Shown: positions 17,145 through 26,431 of the stretch, in pieces
Layout of the letters: the number at the start of each line of letters is the position of its first letter
Numbering within the stretch: position 1 is the stretch's first letter
NCBI GenBank assembly: GCA_013214355.1
Contig: JABSSL010000080.1
Location: forward strand, 1-64,000
DNA from: Saprospiraceae bacterium
Lineage (GTDB): Bacteria > Bacteroidota > Bacteroidia > Chitinophagales > Saprospiraceae
Length of the DNA stretch: 64,000 bases
Reading direction: 5' to 3'
Notes under the pieces: generated by a model
What the model was told of the DNA's origin: nothing
The model's database searches: none
What the model saw: the letters and a program-made list of their open reading frames with translations, nothing else
Program-made: the position numbers and the translations under genes

Positions 17145-17191
17145 AGCCCTTGCAGGAAGATCTCGTAAAATCGAGCTTTCCTACAAGGGCT
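17145..17191 (-). terminator. Long hairpin terminator of the vWA lipoprotein gene
   Basis: AGCCCTTG...AGGAA pairs with TTCCT.CAAGGGCT across 17145-17191, with inner CTCG/CGAG pairing. Read on the minus strand the stem is followed by TTTTTGC, so it terminates the gene at 17255-18439. Confidence 0.8.
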
Positions 17192-17254
17192 AGTAAGGCA
17201 TCTACAATAAATAATGTAAAGGGCCGTATCATAGCCCTTCACATTACTTAGATT

Positions 17255-18439
17255 CTATTTCAGGTCAAACCCTTTAGCCTTAGCAATGCCTTCCAGAGAT
17301 TGCATGAACGATACTTCCAGACTTTCATTATCTATCGCTGGAGAGGAAGCTAATTGCTGTTGGATAAACCCTTGGCGATTCTGATTCAAGGTTTGGATTT
17401 GCTTGCTAATCGCAGAGCGATTATCCTGGCATTCTTTGATTTTGAGACGGAGGTGACTCCGGGATAAATTCTGGTATTCTGCTGCAAGCTCCAATTGCTT
17501 ATTGATGACGGTGGAATCCGCAATAAAAGCATCTACTAAATCCCAACTAGTATTTACATAGTTACCTGAAGCCTTGAAGCAAGCCCGACTCGCCGCATTA
17601 GCTACGCTAAAACTAGAAGCATTAGCATCTTGATTCTGCTGATTCTGCTGCTTATAAAGTCCCTGTTTTCCAAAAGGTATATAAGTGCTATTCAGTTTCA
17701 GATTTAGGCGTGATATCTCTTCATCAAAAGGTGTTTCAATAAGTTCAATCGCTAAGTTATGATCAATGTTAGCGTAATGGCCACCCGTAGCCAAGGCTCC
17801 TTGCTGCCACCCTAATTGAATACCCTCCAGGGATTGCCCACAAAAGATAGTATTCACCACTATCCCTTTGTCTTTTGCTCTACGGCAAATCTTCTGGAAA
17901 TGTACAGGTCCCTGATCAAAACCCTCATTCCCGGCAATAAATAATAAGCGTAGTTGATCTTCCCCCGCACTCCATTCCAAATCCTGTAAGGCCGTCTTGA
18001 TGGCCATTCCGCAATACTCCTCTCCCCCATTGGTTCTCAATTGGAATAGGGCTTCCGAGACAGCATCAAAATCCGAAGTGAAAGGCAAAAGCTGCTGAAC
18101 ATAGCCCGAAGCTTCGGATATCTCATCATTACCATAGTGATATAAGGCAATTTCAATCTTCGGACCAGCTCCATTCCGTTCCGCCTTGCCAAGATTATTC
18201 AGAATCTGCCACAGTTGAGATTTGGCTTGCTCGATCAAGCCTTCCATCGAACCACTAGTATCTAGCAAGAGTGCCACCTGGATTAAGTTTTCTGCTGAAC
18301 TCACCCATTCTTGAATGGGTTTTTCACTCTTCTTAAACCACTGCGTAAGGGCCAGTACCGAACGAAACTGAAATAGGCACCCTGCCAATACAAGAGCAAA
18401 CAATGGACTCCATCTTTTAACTGCTGTAGGTATTTTCAT
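17255..18439 (-). CDS. vWA-domain lipoprotein
   Basis: A 394-residue protein. The N-terminus holds a hydrophobic segment with a lipobox-like LAGC (Cys21), so it is probably a lipoprotein. A von Willebrand A domain follows with MIDAS motif DTSGSM (about 59-64), an EEYCGMAI stretch and LLFIAGNEGFDQG. The C-terminal half is helical and glutamine-rich. It is unrelated in detail to BatA/BatB. It is transcribed away from the TPR-LytS kinase gene that starts about 210 bp upstream; a link to that signalling pair is an inference. Confidence 0.85.
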   Translation of the reverse strand: MKIPTAVKRWSPLFALVLAGCLFQFRSVLALTQWFKKSEKPIQEWVSSAENLIQVALLLDTSGSMEGLIEQAKSQLWQILNNLGKAERNGAGPKIEIALYHYGNDEISEASGYVQQLLPFTSDFDAVSEALFQLRTNGGEEYCGMAIKTALQDLEWSAGEDQLRLLFIAGNEGFDQGPVHFQKICRRAKDKGIVVNTIFCGQSLEGIQLGWQQGALATGGHYANIDHNLAIELIETPFDEEISRLNLKLNSTYIPFGKQGLYKQQNQQNQDANASSFSVANAASRACFKASGNYVNTSWDLVDAFIADSTVINKQLELAAEYQNLSRSHLRLKIKECQDNRSAISKQIQTLNQNRQGFIQQQLASSPAIDNESLEVSFMQSLEGIAKAKGFDLK

Positions 18440-18635
18440 GATTTGGATTTTAGTTAACAGATTCCGAAAAATGAGTCACATCGTGCTCATCTAACCCTAC
18501 AAAAATTCAGAAAAGAAAAAGGAGAAAAAAGGACTACTTTAGGAAGAGGACAGCTAACATCATGAACAAGCCTGTTCACTGTATAAAGCAGCCATTTTAG
18601 CGCATTTCCCTGAAATCCATAAATAAAAAGTGTCT

Positions 18636-18643
18636 TATCTTTG
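18636..18643 (+). promoter_or_regulatory. -7 box before the TPR-LytS kinase (TATCTTTG)
   Basis: TATCTTTG is a full match to TAnnTTTG. Transcription would begin near 18649, so the GTG at 18651 would be leaderless, while ATGs at 18663 and 18669 would have leaders of roughly 14 and 20 bases. Confidence 0.5.
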
Positions 18644-18650
18644 AAAAGTC

Positions 18651-20579
18651 GTGACCAATGGAATGTCTATGAGAGTTGATTTTTTGAATGGTCAGAAAGC
18701 AGTTTTACACGTCTATCTTCGTACTGCTTTACTTTCCACTTTGTTATCACTTACCTGCTACCTTTCTGCACAAGAGGCTAGTCAGCCATATGTATTGTCC
18801 CTACAAAAAGCCGAACAAGCCTGTATTAAGTCTCCAGAAATAGGCATTGATATGGTCAAAGAGGTGATCGCGGACAGCAAGCTCAACCGAAATGCATTGG
18901 AAGAGGGACAAGCCTATATTCTGCTTGGGGATATTTATGAAATGAATAATCAAAAAGACCTGGCCCTGAACCGCTATCGTCAAGCCCTAAACATTCTCCC
19001 CAGAAACCAGGCGGCTAACTGGATGGCCTTAGCCCATTATAAGATGGGCAAGATATTCCTCGATCAAAAGCAAAGCTTTAAAGCCAGTGTATCCTTTTCT
19101 GAATGTAAGAATCTAGCCCAAACCCCCGCCTTGCAGATCAACTGTCAGGAAGGCTTGGCGGACGCAGCGGCCCTCACTGGCAACCTAGATCAAAGCCAGC
19201 AACTTTACGATGTAACTCGAGGGTATTACCAAGTGCAATCGGATTCTTTGTCCCTTGCTCGCCTCACTGCAAAAGAGGCAAAGTTGTACGCCTTTCGTGG
19301 CAATCTTAGCCAGGCCCAGCAATCCTATAGCAACTCTGTACAAACCCTTTCGCCACAGTTCCTAAGTCGGCAAGGTTATACCGCCTTCGAACAGGTCAAT
19401 AGTGTATTGATCGATAGCATTAAAAATGACCGAGAAAAGATAGCCCTTCGCAGATTCAACATAGACAATAAATCTCGCCTCAAACTCCCTGCTGATCTCT
19501 TGCTAGAAGAACAACTTGCCTTAGCGAACCTCTATAAATCCAACAGCAACCCGAATGCATTAAAGGAGGTATTGGAAGAAGCTAGGGAACTTGCTGCAAA
19601 GAGTAAAAATTCGGCTCAGCGAGCCAACTTCTTTCAGCTATCATCAGAATGGAACCTAGATCAGGGAGATTTAGAAGGCGCGAAAAGTGACTATCAAAAC
19701 TACCTGACCGAAAACGCCAAAGTTTTTCAGGAAAAGGAAGATGCACTTAATCGCCAACTCGCCATTATTCGCAATCAAAGTACCGTCGACGTAGCAGCTA
19801 AGGATGTAGACCTAAAGCTAAAGAAGCGAGAATTGTTAGAAAGCCAAATGTGGACCCAGCGCTTGATCATTATCGGATTAGGCCTGTTGCTACTGGCGGC
19901 TTTGGTTTCCCTATTGTTGATTTGGCGTAATGTCAAAGCCCGGCAAAAAGCTAATGATTTACTGCAACTGCGCTCCCTCAGAACCCAGATGAATCCACAC
20001 TTCATCTTCAATGCCTTAAATAGCGTCAACAACTTCATTTCTCAAAGTGATGAGAGAGCAGCCAATAAATTCCTAGCAGATTTTTCCAAATTGATGCGAA
20101 TGGTTTTGGATTACAGCCAACAGGATTTCATTTCTTTTGAAGAAGAAATGCAACTCCTACAACTCTATCTTAAACTGGAGCATCTTCGTTTTAGGGATAA
20201 GTTTGAATATACTTTCACACAAGATGAGGATCTGAACAAGCAGATCGAAATCCCTCCAATGCTCATTCAACCCTTTGTAGAGAATGCTGTCTGGCATGGG
20301 TTAAGGTATAAGACCGATAAAGGAATGTTGTTAGTAGATGTGGCCGCTGAGGAGGATCATATTCTAGTTACCGTAAAGGACGATGGCATCGGAAGAGATC
20401 GTTCAAAGGAACTAAAGACCAAAAACCAAAATCAGTACCGTAGTACAGGTTTGCGAAATGCACAAGAACGGATTCAGCTGATCAATCAACTGTATGACAA
20501 AAGCTATGAGCTAAGTGTGGAGGATGCTAATGATGACGGAGATGTAGGGACACTGGTACAGATCAAAATACCCCATTAA
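18651..20579 (+). CDS. LytS-type sensor histidine kinase with TPR domain
   Basis: Up to 642 residues: a signal-like hydrophobic N-terminus (about 22-40), TPR repeats forming a periplasmic sensor (about 45-370), a coiled stretch, one membrane span (about 405-424, LIIIGLGLLLLAALVSLLLI) and a His_kinase/HATPase part. The phospho-accepting histidine is H450 in QMNPHFIFNALN; the ATP site has NAVWHGL and DDGIGRD. The GTG at 18651 is the longest start; ATG 18663 is at least as likely. The response regulator gene follows with a three-base gap. Confidence 0.92.
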   Translation: MTNGMSMRVDFLNGQKAVLHVYLRTALLSTLLSLTCYLSAQEASQPYVLSLQKAEQACIKSPEIGIDMVKEVIADSKLNRNALEEGQAYILLGDIYEMNNQKDLALNRYRQALNILPRNQAANWMALAHYKMGKIFLDQKQSFKASVSFSECKNLAQTPALQINCQEGLADAAALTGNLDQSQQLYDVTRGYYQVQSDSLSLARLTAKEAKLYAFRGNLSQAQQSYSNSVQTLSPQFLSRQGYTAFEQVNSVLIDSIKNDREKIALRRFNIDNKSRLKLPADLLLEEQLALANLYKSNSNPNALKEVLEEARELAAKSKNSAQRANFFQLSSEWNLDQGDLEGAKSDYQNYLTENAKVFQEKEDALNRQLAIIRNQSTVDVAAKDVDLKLKKRELLESQMWTQRLIIIGLGLLLLAALVSLLLIWRNVKARQKANDLLQLRSLRTQMNPHFIFNALNSVNNFISQSDERAANKFLADFSKLMRMVLDYSQQDFISFEEEMQLLQLYLKLEHLRFRDKFEYTFTQDEDLNKQIEIPPMLIQPFVENAVWHGLRYKTDKGMLLVDVAAEEDHILVTVKDDGIGRDRSKELKTKNQNQYRSTGLRNAQERIQLINQLYDKSYELSVEDANDDGDVGTLVQIKIPH

Positions 20580-20582
20580 CCC

Positions 20583-21332
20583 ATGAAAAAACTCAAAACC
20601 CTAATTGTAGATGACGAACAAGATAGTCGGGACAGTTTATCTCGTTTTGTAGCTAAATATTGCCCCCAATTGGAGGTCGTCCAAGCCTGTACCAATATAA
20701 TGGAGGCAGAAAAGGCGATCCAGACCCATACGCCACAGTTAGTCTTTCTAGATATTGAAATGCCCTATGGAAATGCCTTTGATCTTTTAGACAAACTCCC
20801 AGAGATTGATTTCGAAATCATTTTCATCACCGCATTCAGTCAATATGCCATTGAAGCATTCAAGTTAAGCGCTGCCCATTACCTACTCAAGCCAGTAGAT
20901 ATAGATGAACTCATTGAAGCGGTAGAAAAGGTAGAAGAGAGATTAGAGCAAGCTAAGCGCCTACATACAGCCACCATACTCAAGGAGAACCTAGGTCATA
21001 TTCAATCACAACATCAAAAGGTAGTCTTGCCACTCATCGATGGGTTTGAGGTAACCAAAATGGCTGATATCCTCTACTGTGAAGCGGAAGAGAACTTCAC
21101 CAAATTCTATTTTATTGGAGGTAAAAAATCACTGATCTGCCGGAAACTCAAGTTCTTTGATCAAGTACTAAGTGCGCATGGCTTTTGCAGAATCCACCGT
21201 TCCTATTTAATCAACCTAGAGTATGTACAGCGCTATGTGAAAGGCAAGGGGGGTACGGTGATCTTAGAGAATGGTCAGCAACTTCAAGTGGCCAATGCTC
21301 GCAAAGGGGAGTTCTTAGAACGCTTCAAATAA
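20583..21332 (+). CDS. LytTR response regulator
   Basis: A 249-residue two-component regulator. The receiver domain (1-120) has the acidic pocket VDDE and the phospho-acceptor D57 in LVFLDIEMP; the C-terminal LytTR DNA-binding domain (about 145-245) has EAEENFTKFYF and HRSYLINLEYV. It is translationally coupled to the kinase gene before it. LytTR proteins bind paired direct repeats, but I see no such repeat in the intergenic DNA near this pair, so its targets may be elsewhere. Confidence 0.95.
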   Translation: MKKLKTLIVDDEQDSRDSLSRFVAKYCPQLEVVQACTNIMEAEKAIQTHTPQLVFLDIEMPYGNAFDLLDKLPEIDFEIIFITAFSQYAIEAFKLSAAHYLLKPVDIDELIEAVEKVEERLEQAKRLHTATILKENLGHIQSQHQKVVLPLIDGFEVTKMADILYCEAEENFTKFYFIGGKKSLICRKLKFFDQVLSAHGFCRIHRSYLINLEYVQRYVKGKGGTVILENGQQLQVANARKGEFLERFK

Positions 21333-21348
21333 CTAACTAGTAGCAAGA

Positions 21349-21888
21349 TTACTGGGCTATATGCGCCTTCACCTTTTCCAACGCTTGTTGAAACGAGGCG
21401 GCTAATTCAGCATTTGATATGCCCTCTTCAGCAGAAAAATTATGCCTAAAAGAAGGTAATGAAAATGTAGCCACTACGGCTCCTCCCATAAAGCCAGCCC
21501 GGACACTGGCTGTCTCCAGTACACTCGCGCCCCCTCTTTTACCAGGAGAGGTACTTAGCATAAATATGGGCCGTCCTGCCCAGAGTTTTTGCTCAATTCT
21601 AGACACCCAATCCAATAGGTTTTTAAAAGCCACCGTATAACTACCATTGTGCTCTGCCATAGAAATAACGAGCAGGTCATGCGCATCGATCAAAGCCTTA
21701 AAGTCATGTGCCAAGGAAGGGATTCCTGCTTCTTTTTCCCGATCTATTCCATAGATCGGCATCTCAAAGTCGTTGAGATCGATCAAAGTAATGGCGGCCT
21801 GTTCGAATTGTGCCGCCGCATAAGCAGCTAACTGTTTATTAATCGAATTACGGCTGTTGCTAGCTCCAAAAGCAAGTATCTTCAACAT
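21349..21888 (-). CDS. NADPH-dependent FMN reductase family protein
   Basis: A 179-residue flavodoxin-fold protein; the start at 21888 (MLKILAFGASNSRNS) is preferred because the fold begins right there, while an upstream ATG would add 31 unrelated residues. Flavin-binding loops are GASNSRNSINKQ and MAEHNGSYTVAFKNLLDW, and LSTSPGKRGG follows. Members reduce FMN or quinones with NAD(P)H. It is convergent with the LytTR gene, 16 bp away. Confidence 0.88.
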   Translation of the reverse strand: MLKILAFGASNSRNSINKQLAAYAAAQFEQAAITLIDLNDFEMPIYGIDREKEAGIPSLAHDFKALIDAHDLLVISMAEHNGSYTVAFKNLLDWVSRIEQKLWAGRPIFMLSTSPGKRGGASVLETASVRAGFMGGAVVATFSLPSFRHNFSAEEGISNAELAASFQQALEKVKAHIAQ

Positions 21889-22011
21889 AATATATTTGCA
21901 CTCGTGATTGCTAATGCCGCAAAGGAACAAATTTTTCCTAAATCCCGGGTCAACCTTTATCCTTTCTAATGGGTTTCGCAAGGGAAAAGATCACTTCGAA
22001 AACGGAGGCCG

Positions 22012-22440
22012 TTACAGGCTTTCTACTCTATTCTTCAAAGCCTTATTCCAAGCCTGGAATCCTTTCATTGTATCTTCTCCGATTTTATTCATAATCAAGC
22101 CCCTCAATAGGCCAGAAAAGACCTCACCATGGATGAGCTTAGTCTGTCGGTCGCCCGTCGCCTCCAGCATAAAGTAATGTCTTCCCTTGAATAAACCCAA
22201 CGGGATACTGCCCAACCATTCAAAAGCATTCCCCTCTTCCTTTCTAGTTATTACAGGTTTAAAGACCTGGTCACTACTAGTTAATCGAAGTGTATTTTTC
22301 AAGCGTGCTCCCAATTTTGCTTCCCCTTCGATAGACCGGATAAAGGTGCTCCATTCCGGATAAGCAGAAAAATCCATCATTACTTCCCAAACCTTTTCTT
22401 TAGGCGCATTAATAATGATCTCTGTTTTAACCTCTTTCAT
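22012..22440 (-). CDS. SRPBCC-domain protein
   Basis: A 142-residue soluble protein with the START/polyketide-cyclase fold: MKEVKTEIIINAPKEKVWEVMMDFSAYPEWS-type beginning (residues 1-25), then alternating strands and a long C-terminal helix ending in KGFQAWNKALKN. Such proteins bind hydrophobic ligands; many are called polyketide cyclase or activator of Hsp90-like without proven function. It is divergent from the serine hydrolase gene. Confidence 0.85.
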   Translation of the reverse strand: MKEVKTEIIINAPKEKVWEVMMDFSAYPEWSTFIRSIEGEAKLGARLKNTLRLTSSDQVFKPVITRKEEGNAFEWLGSIPLGLFKGRHYFMLEATGDRQTKLIHGEVFSGLLRGLIMNKIGEDTMKGFQAWNKALKNRVESL

Positions 22441-22485
22441 GTTATTGGATTTTTACTTTAATCTTTAAATTGTATCAGTGGTTCA

Positions 22486-22552
22486 AAGTACTCGGACATG
22501 ATTAGGCAACCATTCATTTGGGATGAGTTCGTTTAATCTTGGCCGAGTACTT
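22486..22552. promoter_or_regulatory. Perfect inverted repeat between divergent genes
   Basis: AAGTACTCGG (22486-22495) and CCGAGTACTT (22543-22552) are exact complements, with centres 57 bp apart, in the gap between the SRPBCC gene and the serine hydrolase gene. They could be two sites of one regulator acting on both promoters. Confidence 0.4.
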
Positions 22553-22624
22553 AACAACCTCCTTTGCAACAAATATGCAGGCACCTTTAGCCTGATCACG
22601 TTTACAATTGTTAATAAATTCAAG

Positions 22625-24313
22625 ATGCGTATTCAACTTTCCTCACTCCACCTTCTATTATTATTCATTCTGCCCGCTTTCATCATAGCTCAAGATAGTG
22701 CAAGTTCAAGAGTTGATGAGTTATTTAGTGAATGGTCCAATACCAATTCACCCGGCTGTGCCCTGGCTGTAATTAAAGAAGGGAAAATCATCCACAAACG
22801 TGGATATGGAATGGCTGACCTGGAACATGATGTGCCTATCCGCCCCTCATCAGTATTCTATATTGGGTCCGTGTCCAAGCAATTTGTAGCGGCTTGTATG
22901 CTCTTACTTGATGAACAGGGCAAGATTGACCTGGATGAAGATGTTCGCACCTATATCCCCGAATTCCCAGACTATGGCTACAAAATAACCATCCGCAACC
23001 TGATCCATCATACTAGTGGGGTCCGCGATAACCTTACCCTTTGGGAATTAGTAGGCAGATCACATCTAGAAGAAATCCCAGAAGAAGAAATTTTTGACAT
23101 GATATGCCGACAGAAAGAGCTCAATTTTAAGCCAGGTACGCAGTATATGTATAGTAACTCCTGCTATTTCTTGATGAGTATTATCGTAAAAAGGGCAAGT
23201 GGTCTCAGTTTACGCGAATATGCCGATAAGCACATTTTCCAGCCCCTTGGCATGCAAAACAGCATTTTCGGAGATAATAATCGAAGAATCATACGGAATC
23301 GGGCTTTTGCCTATGGCAAAAACCCAGATGGAAGCTTCAACAGTATGTTGATGCGTTTTGATTTAGTGGGTTCAGGTGGACTCTACAGCACAGTGGAGGA
23401 TCTCTTCCTCTGGGATCAAAATCTTTACAATAATAAAATAGGAACTAGAGGTCAAGCCTTCGTGGAAGATATGCTGACCAATGGAAAATACAAGGATGGA
23501 AGTGAGGTAGATTATGCCTTTGCCCTGGTGAATGGAGAATACAAAGGATTAAGAACGATATCGCATAGTGGCGCATTAGGCGGATATCGAGCTTATTTTG
23601 TTCAGTTTCCCGAGCAGCAGTTCTCTGTCATCATCCTCAGTAATTTCGAAAACTTTCTACCACAAAACCTCGCCCAACAAGTAGCAGATATATATTTAGC
23701 CGATCAATTGCAGAACATGGCGAAGGAAGAAAAGAAAAAACAGGCTCCACCAAAGATCATACAACTTAGTCCCAAACACCTAGCCGCAGTAGAAGGCCAA
23801 TATTGGGATCCAGCTATTGGTTATCCTTTAAAAGTGTACATGAAGGCAGATACCCTCCGATTCTTTGACGAAGGATGGGGAGAAAGGTCCTTGGCTCCTA
23901 CGGGCATGCGCCACTTTATGTTATCAGGGATGGATAATGAGGTAGGTATTCGGTTTTTCCCCGCCACCAAAGATCACGCGATGCAATTGGCGGTAGAATT
24001 CAATGGAAAAGAAGTTGTGCGTGCTAATCAGATCAAGGTAGAAGCCGTAACTGCTCAAGAAATGAAAAATTTATCGGGTAGCTACTATTCTCCCGAACTG
24101 GACACCCGTTATCAGATCAAAACCGAGGATAAACAACTCTGGCTAAAACTCAAGAATCAAGGTTGGAAAGCGATGAAGCGCGTGAATCAGGATCTTTATA
24201 CGCAGGCAAGTGTAGGCCAGTTCAACTTTAACTTTGATAATAAGGGGAAGGTGGCTGGATTCAGGCTTGATGCAGGTCGGGTTAAGAATCTAAAGTTTTC
24301 AAAAGTAGACTAA
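22625..24313 (+). CDS. Serine hydrolase, class C beta-lactamase/DD-peptidase family
   Basis: A 562-residue exported enzyme. The ATG at 22625 is chosen because it opens the signal peptide (MRIQLSSLHLLLLFILPAFI). The beta-lactamase-like domain (about 30-365) has the catalytic SxxK as SVSK (82-85), the YxN motif as YSN (176-178) and HSG in place of KTG (about 318). A long C-terminal extension (about 385-560) forms two similar beta domains, as in many Bacteroidota homologues. Substrate may be a peptide, an ester or peptidoglycan; a true beta-lactamase role is not implied. Confidence 0.9.
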   Translation: MRIQLSSLHLLLLFILPAFIIAQDSASSRVDELFSEWSNTNSPGCALAVIKEGKIIHKRGYGMADLEHDVPIRPSSVFYIGSVSKQFVAACMLLLDEQGKIDLDEDVRTYIPEFPDYGYKITIRNLIHHTSGVRDNLTLWELVGRSHLEEIPEEEIFDMICRQKELNFKPGTQYMYSNSCYFLMSIIVKRASGLSLREYADKHIFQPLGMQNSIFGDNNRRIIRNRAFAYGKNPDGSFNSMLMRFDLVGSGGLYSTVEDLFLWDQNLYNNKIGTRGQAFVEDMLTNGKYKDGSEVDYAFALVNGEYKGLRTISHSGALGGYRAYFVQFPEQQFSVIILSNFENFLPQNLAQQVADIYLADQLQNMAKEEKKKQAPPKIIQLSPKHLAAVEGQYWDPAIGYPLKVYMKADTLRFFDEGWGERSLAPTGMRHFMLSGMDNEVGIRFFPATKDHAMQLAVEFNGKEVVRANQIKVEAVTAQEMKNLSGSYYSPELDTRYQIKTEDKQLWLKLKNQGWKAMKRVNQDLYTQASVGQFNFNFDNKGKVAGFRLDAGRVKNLKFSKVD

Positions 24314-24395
24314 GTAGGAAGCTCCGTTCAACTGGGTTAACATATCATTTGCACTTATTTGAAAGCCATTAACAGGCATTACTATGTATCGCCTA

Positions 24396-24403
24396 TACAT
24401 TTG
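24396..24403 (+). promoter_or_regulatory. -7 box (TACATTTG)
   Basis: Full match to TAnnTTTG, 56 bp before the ATG of the thioredoxin-like gene at 24460, in a 146-bp gap after the serine hydrolase gene. It suggests that the gene has its own promoter. Confidence 0.5.
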
Positions 24404-24459
24404 TAGTGTAATCAAATTCAATTAAACACCAGCCTATTTGGCCTACAAATTCACTACAA

Positions 24460-25350
24460 ATGAAAACCAAGTGCTATCTCTTACTAAGCATGTTAATCAT
24501 TAGCTTCACGAGCTTCAGCCAAGCCAGTTATTTAGACAAAAACAAGGAAGAACACCTATGGGGAAAAATTAAGCTTAACGACTTGCAAGAAGCCCCTTAC
24601 CAAGAATGGTTTACCAGTAATTATGAATCCTTTCAACCCAACCTGGGAGAAGAATTCCCTAGAACCAATTTACAAGATACCGAAGTAACTATCTTTCTCG
24701 GCACCTGGTGTGGAGACAGTAAGTTGTGGGTCCCTCGCTTCATCAAGCTCTGGGATGAACTGGGTCTGGATCGCAATCAATTGCATTTTGTTGCCCTCCA
24801 CAATAAATCAAATGTTTACAAACAAGGCCCAGAAGGAGAGGAGAAAGGCATGAACATACACCGTGTGCCTACTTTTGTTTTTGAACAAAATGATCAAGAG
24901 ATTGCTCGGATCGTAGAAAGTCCACTGAACTCCATGGAGGCCGACCTCGCCCAGATCAGCCTAGGCTTTCCTTCTACCCCTCGCTACCGCGGAGCCAACT
25001 ACCTTTCTACACTTTATGCACAGGTACCTCTAGATAGTCTGACACAACATTTCCGCCCTGCGTTAAGAAAGATCTATCGCGAAGTGCATACCAGTAGTGA
25101 ATTGAACACATTTGGTTATGTCTTGAAAGCTGCTGGAAGAGATCAAGAAGCCCTTTTTGCCTTTCAGCTCAATGCCTGGCTTTTTAAGCATCATCCCAAT
25201 GTACATGATAGCCTAGGGGAAATGTACTTTGACTTGAAGAATTATCAACAAGCCAGGAATTCGTACGAACAAGTGTTGAAGCTGGAGGCTGGCAATGAAA
25301 ATGCCCAAGAAATGCTGGGCAAGATTGAAGAAGCACTAGCTGCGAAATAA
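24460..25350 (+). CDS. Exported thioredoxin-like protein with TPR tail
   Basis: A 296-residue protein: signal peptide (MKTKCYLLLSMLIISFTSFSQ), thioredoxin-like domain (about 40-165) and a TPR-like helical end (about 205-290). The active site is WCGDS (83-87), with only one cysteine where a classic thioredoxin has CxxC, and a VPT segment that supplies the cis-proline. With one cysteine it cannot do standard dithiol exchange; related WCGDS proteins are common in Bacteroidota and their reaction is not known. It stands alone before a convergent gene. Confidence 0.85.
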   Translation: MKTKCYLLLSMLIISFTSFSQASYLDKNKEEHLWGKIKLNDLQEAPYQEWFTSNYESFQPNLGEEFPRTNLQDTEVTIFLGTWCGDSKLWVPRFIKLWDELGLDRNQLHFVALHNKSNVYKQGPEGEEKGMNIHRVPTFVFEQNDQEIARIVESPLNSMEADLAQISLGFPSTPRYRGANYLSTLYAQVPLDSLTQHFRPALRKIYREVHTSSELNTFGYVLKAAGRDQEALFAFQLNAWLFKHHPNVHDSLGEMYFDLKNYQQARNSYEQVLKLEAGNENAQEMLGKIEEALAAK

Positions 25351-25376
25351 AGATTTTCGGAGAACCTAAAAACACA

Positions 25377-25407
25377 GTTGGTGTGCCTTGGAAACAGGCA
25401 CACCAAC
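25377..25407 (-). terminator. Terminator hairpin, minus strand
   Basis: GTTGGTGTGCC (25377-25387) pairs perfectly with GGCACACCAAC (25397-25407). On the minus strand it is followed by TGTGTTTTTAG, so it ends the barrel gene at 25431-26096; it may also slow transcripts from the other side. Confidence 0.75.
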
Positions 25408-25430
25408 ACTTAGCAGATGGTAATTTGTCT

Positions 25431-26096
25431 TTATTTACCAAGTGGGACTAATATCCCCACGCCAAAATCGATTCCGAGCGAAGTAACCTCATCATCCATC
25501 GCCATTGGCGTTAAACCATAGTCCATATTGGCATCAATGAAGACTTGGCTTCTTCCTGTCTTAAAATAAACGCCGGCACCAATTACTGCTGCCGCATTAA
25601 AACGTTTGTAATCTTCCTCTACTAGATCAATAGCTTGAGCATCTGATGTAGAAGAAGTGTCACTCCCATCGATTATAGAAAGATTGCCGCTTCGGCTACC
25701 AGTCATTGCATACCCAAAGGTTGCTCCCGCATTCAGATACATACCAATACCTTTAGTACCTAGTTTGATTTTCATTAAAAGAGGAAGATCCAAATAGTTG
25801 ATTTGTTCTTGATATTTGAATTCCAGTCCCTGCTCTTCCAGCGTTATCGCGAATCCTCTAGCATTCCAGTTCACACCCGTTACGAAGCCAATTTTTGACG
25901 TCATACCCACTTCCACTTGGACGCCAAAGGACGGAGCTGCAATGGCATCAAGTACAAAAGACTCATCGTCTAATTCAGCCATTGGGATGGATCCCTTGAT
26001 GCCGATTCTTGGGCCGATACTAACTTGAGCATCAACGGAGGAAATGGTAAATAAAAGACCTACGAATACGCATAGAATTCTAATTGGGTTTTGCAT
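25431..26096 (-). CDS. Outer-membrane beta-barrel protein (PorT-like)
   Basis: A 221-residue exported protein; the start at 26096 opens the signal peptide (MQNPIRILCVFVGLLFTISSVDAQ). The rest alternates short amphipathic strands: VSIGPRIGIKGS at the start, then YLDLPLLMKIKLG, MYLNAGATFGYAM and, at the end, SLGIDFGVGILVPLGK. The central YLDLPLLMK motif is typical of the small eight-strand barrels annotated as porin family/PorT in Bacteroidota. Function unknown. Confidence 0.85.
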   Translation of the reverse strand: MQNPIRILCVFVGLLFTISSVDAQVSIGPRIGIKGSIPMAELDDESFVLDAIAAPSFGVQVEVGMTSKIGFVTGVNWNARGFAITLEEQGLEFKYQEQINYLDLPLLMKIKLGTKGIGMYLNAGATFGYAMTGSRSGNLSIIDGSDTSSTSDAQAIDLVEEDYKRFNAAAVIGAGVYFKTGRSQVFIDANMDYGLTPMAMDDEVTSLGIDFGVGILVPLGK

Positions 26097-26293
26097 GATT
26101 TTCTTGGTTTTTTGGTGATTGATTATGAAGCAAAGAAAACCCAATTGAATACACCTCCCCATCTTTTGTCATTGAAGTGGGAAATCCCATTCGTGAAAAG
26201 AAGCTAGGGAATAGTAAACTCATCACATCGACCATCTACTCAAAATATGGAACCGCCCGCTCAATCAAGCTAGCGTACCATGCACTTTGCGCC

Positions 26294-26301
26294 TACTTTT
26301 G
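26294..26301 (+). promoter_or_regulatory. -7 box in the non-coding region (TACTTTTG)
   Basis: TACTTTTG matches TAnnTTTG. Together with the terminator at 26515-26542 it would define a transcript of about 235 bases without a clear gene. A -33 box is not seen. Confidence 0.35.
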
Positions 26302-26431
26302 TTTCGTAGTTATGAACAAACGCTTTTGTAAGCACCCGATGAAACCCGAATGCACAACACCCTCGCAGTAATACCGAAGCCGAAAAATAGCTCTAGCGTA
26401 CGTTTAAAGAGTCATTTATTTTTCGCTTCGG

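Noticed and set aside
21891-21898. A perfect TATATTTG box on the plus strand.
   Set aside because: No plus-strand gene follows: the open frame there is antisense to the SRPBCC gene, so the match is taken as chance.
22625-24313. Serine hydrolase considered as an antibiotic-resistance beta-lactamase.
   Set aside because: It has HSG instead of KTG and a long C-terminal extension typical of peptidase or esterase relatives; resistance cannot be claimed.
26312-26371. A 19-codon open frame behind the -7-like box at 26294, possible leader peptide.
   Set aside because: No recognisable regulatory codon run (such as repeated His or Trp codons) and no gene directly downstream to be attenuated.
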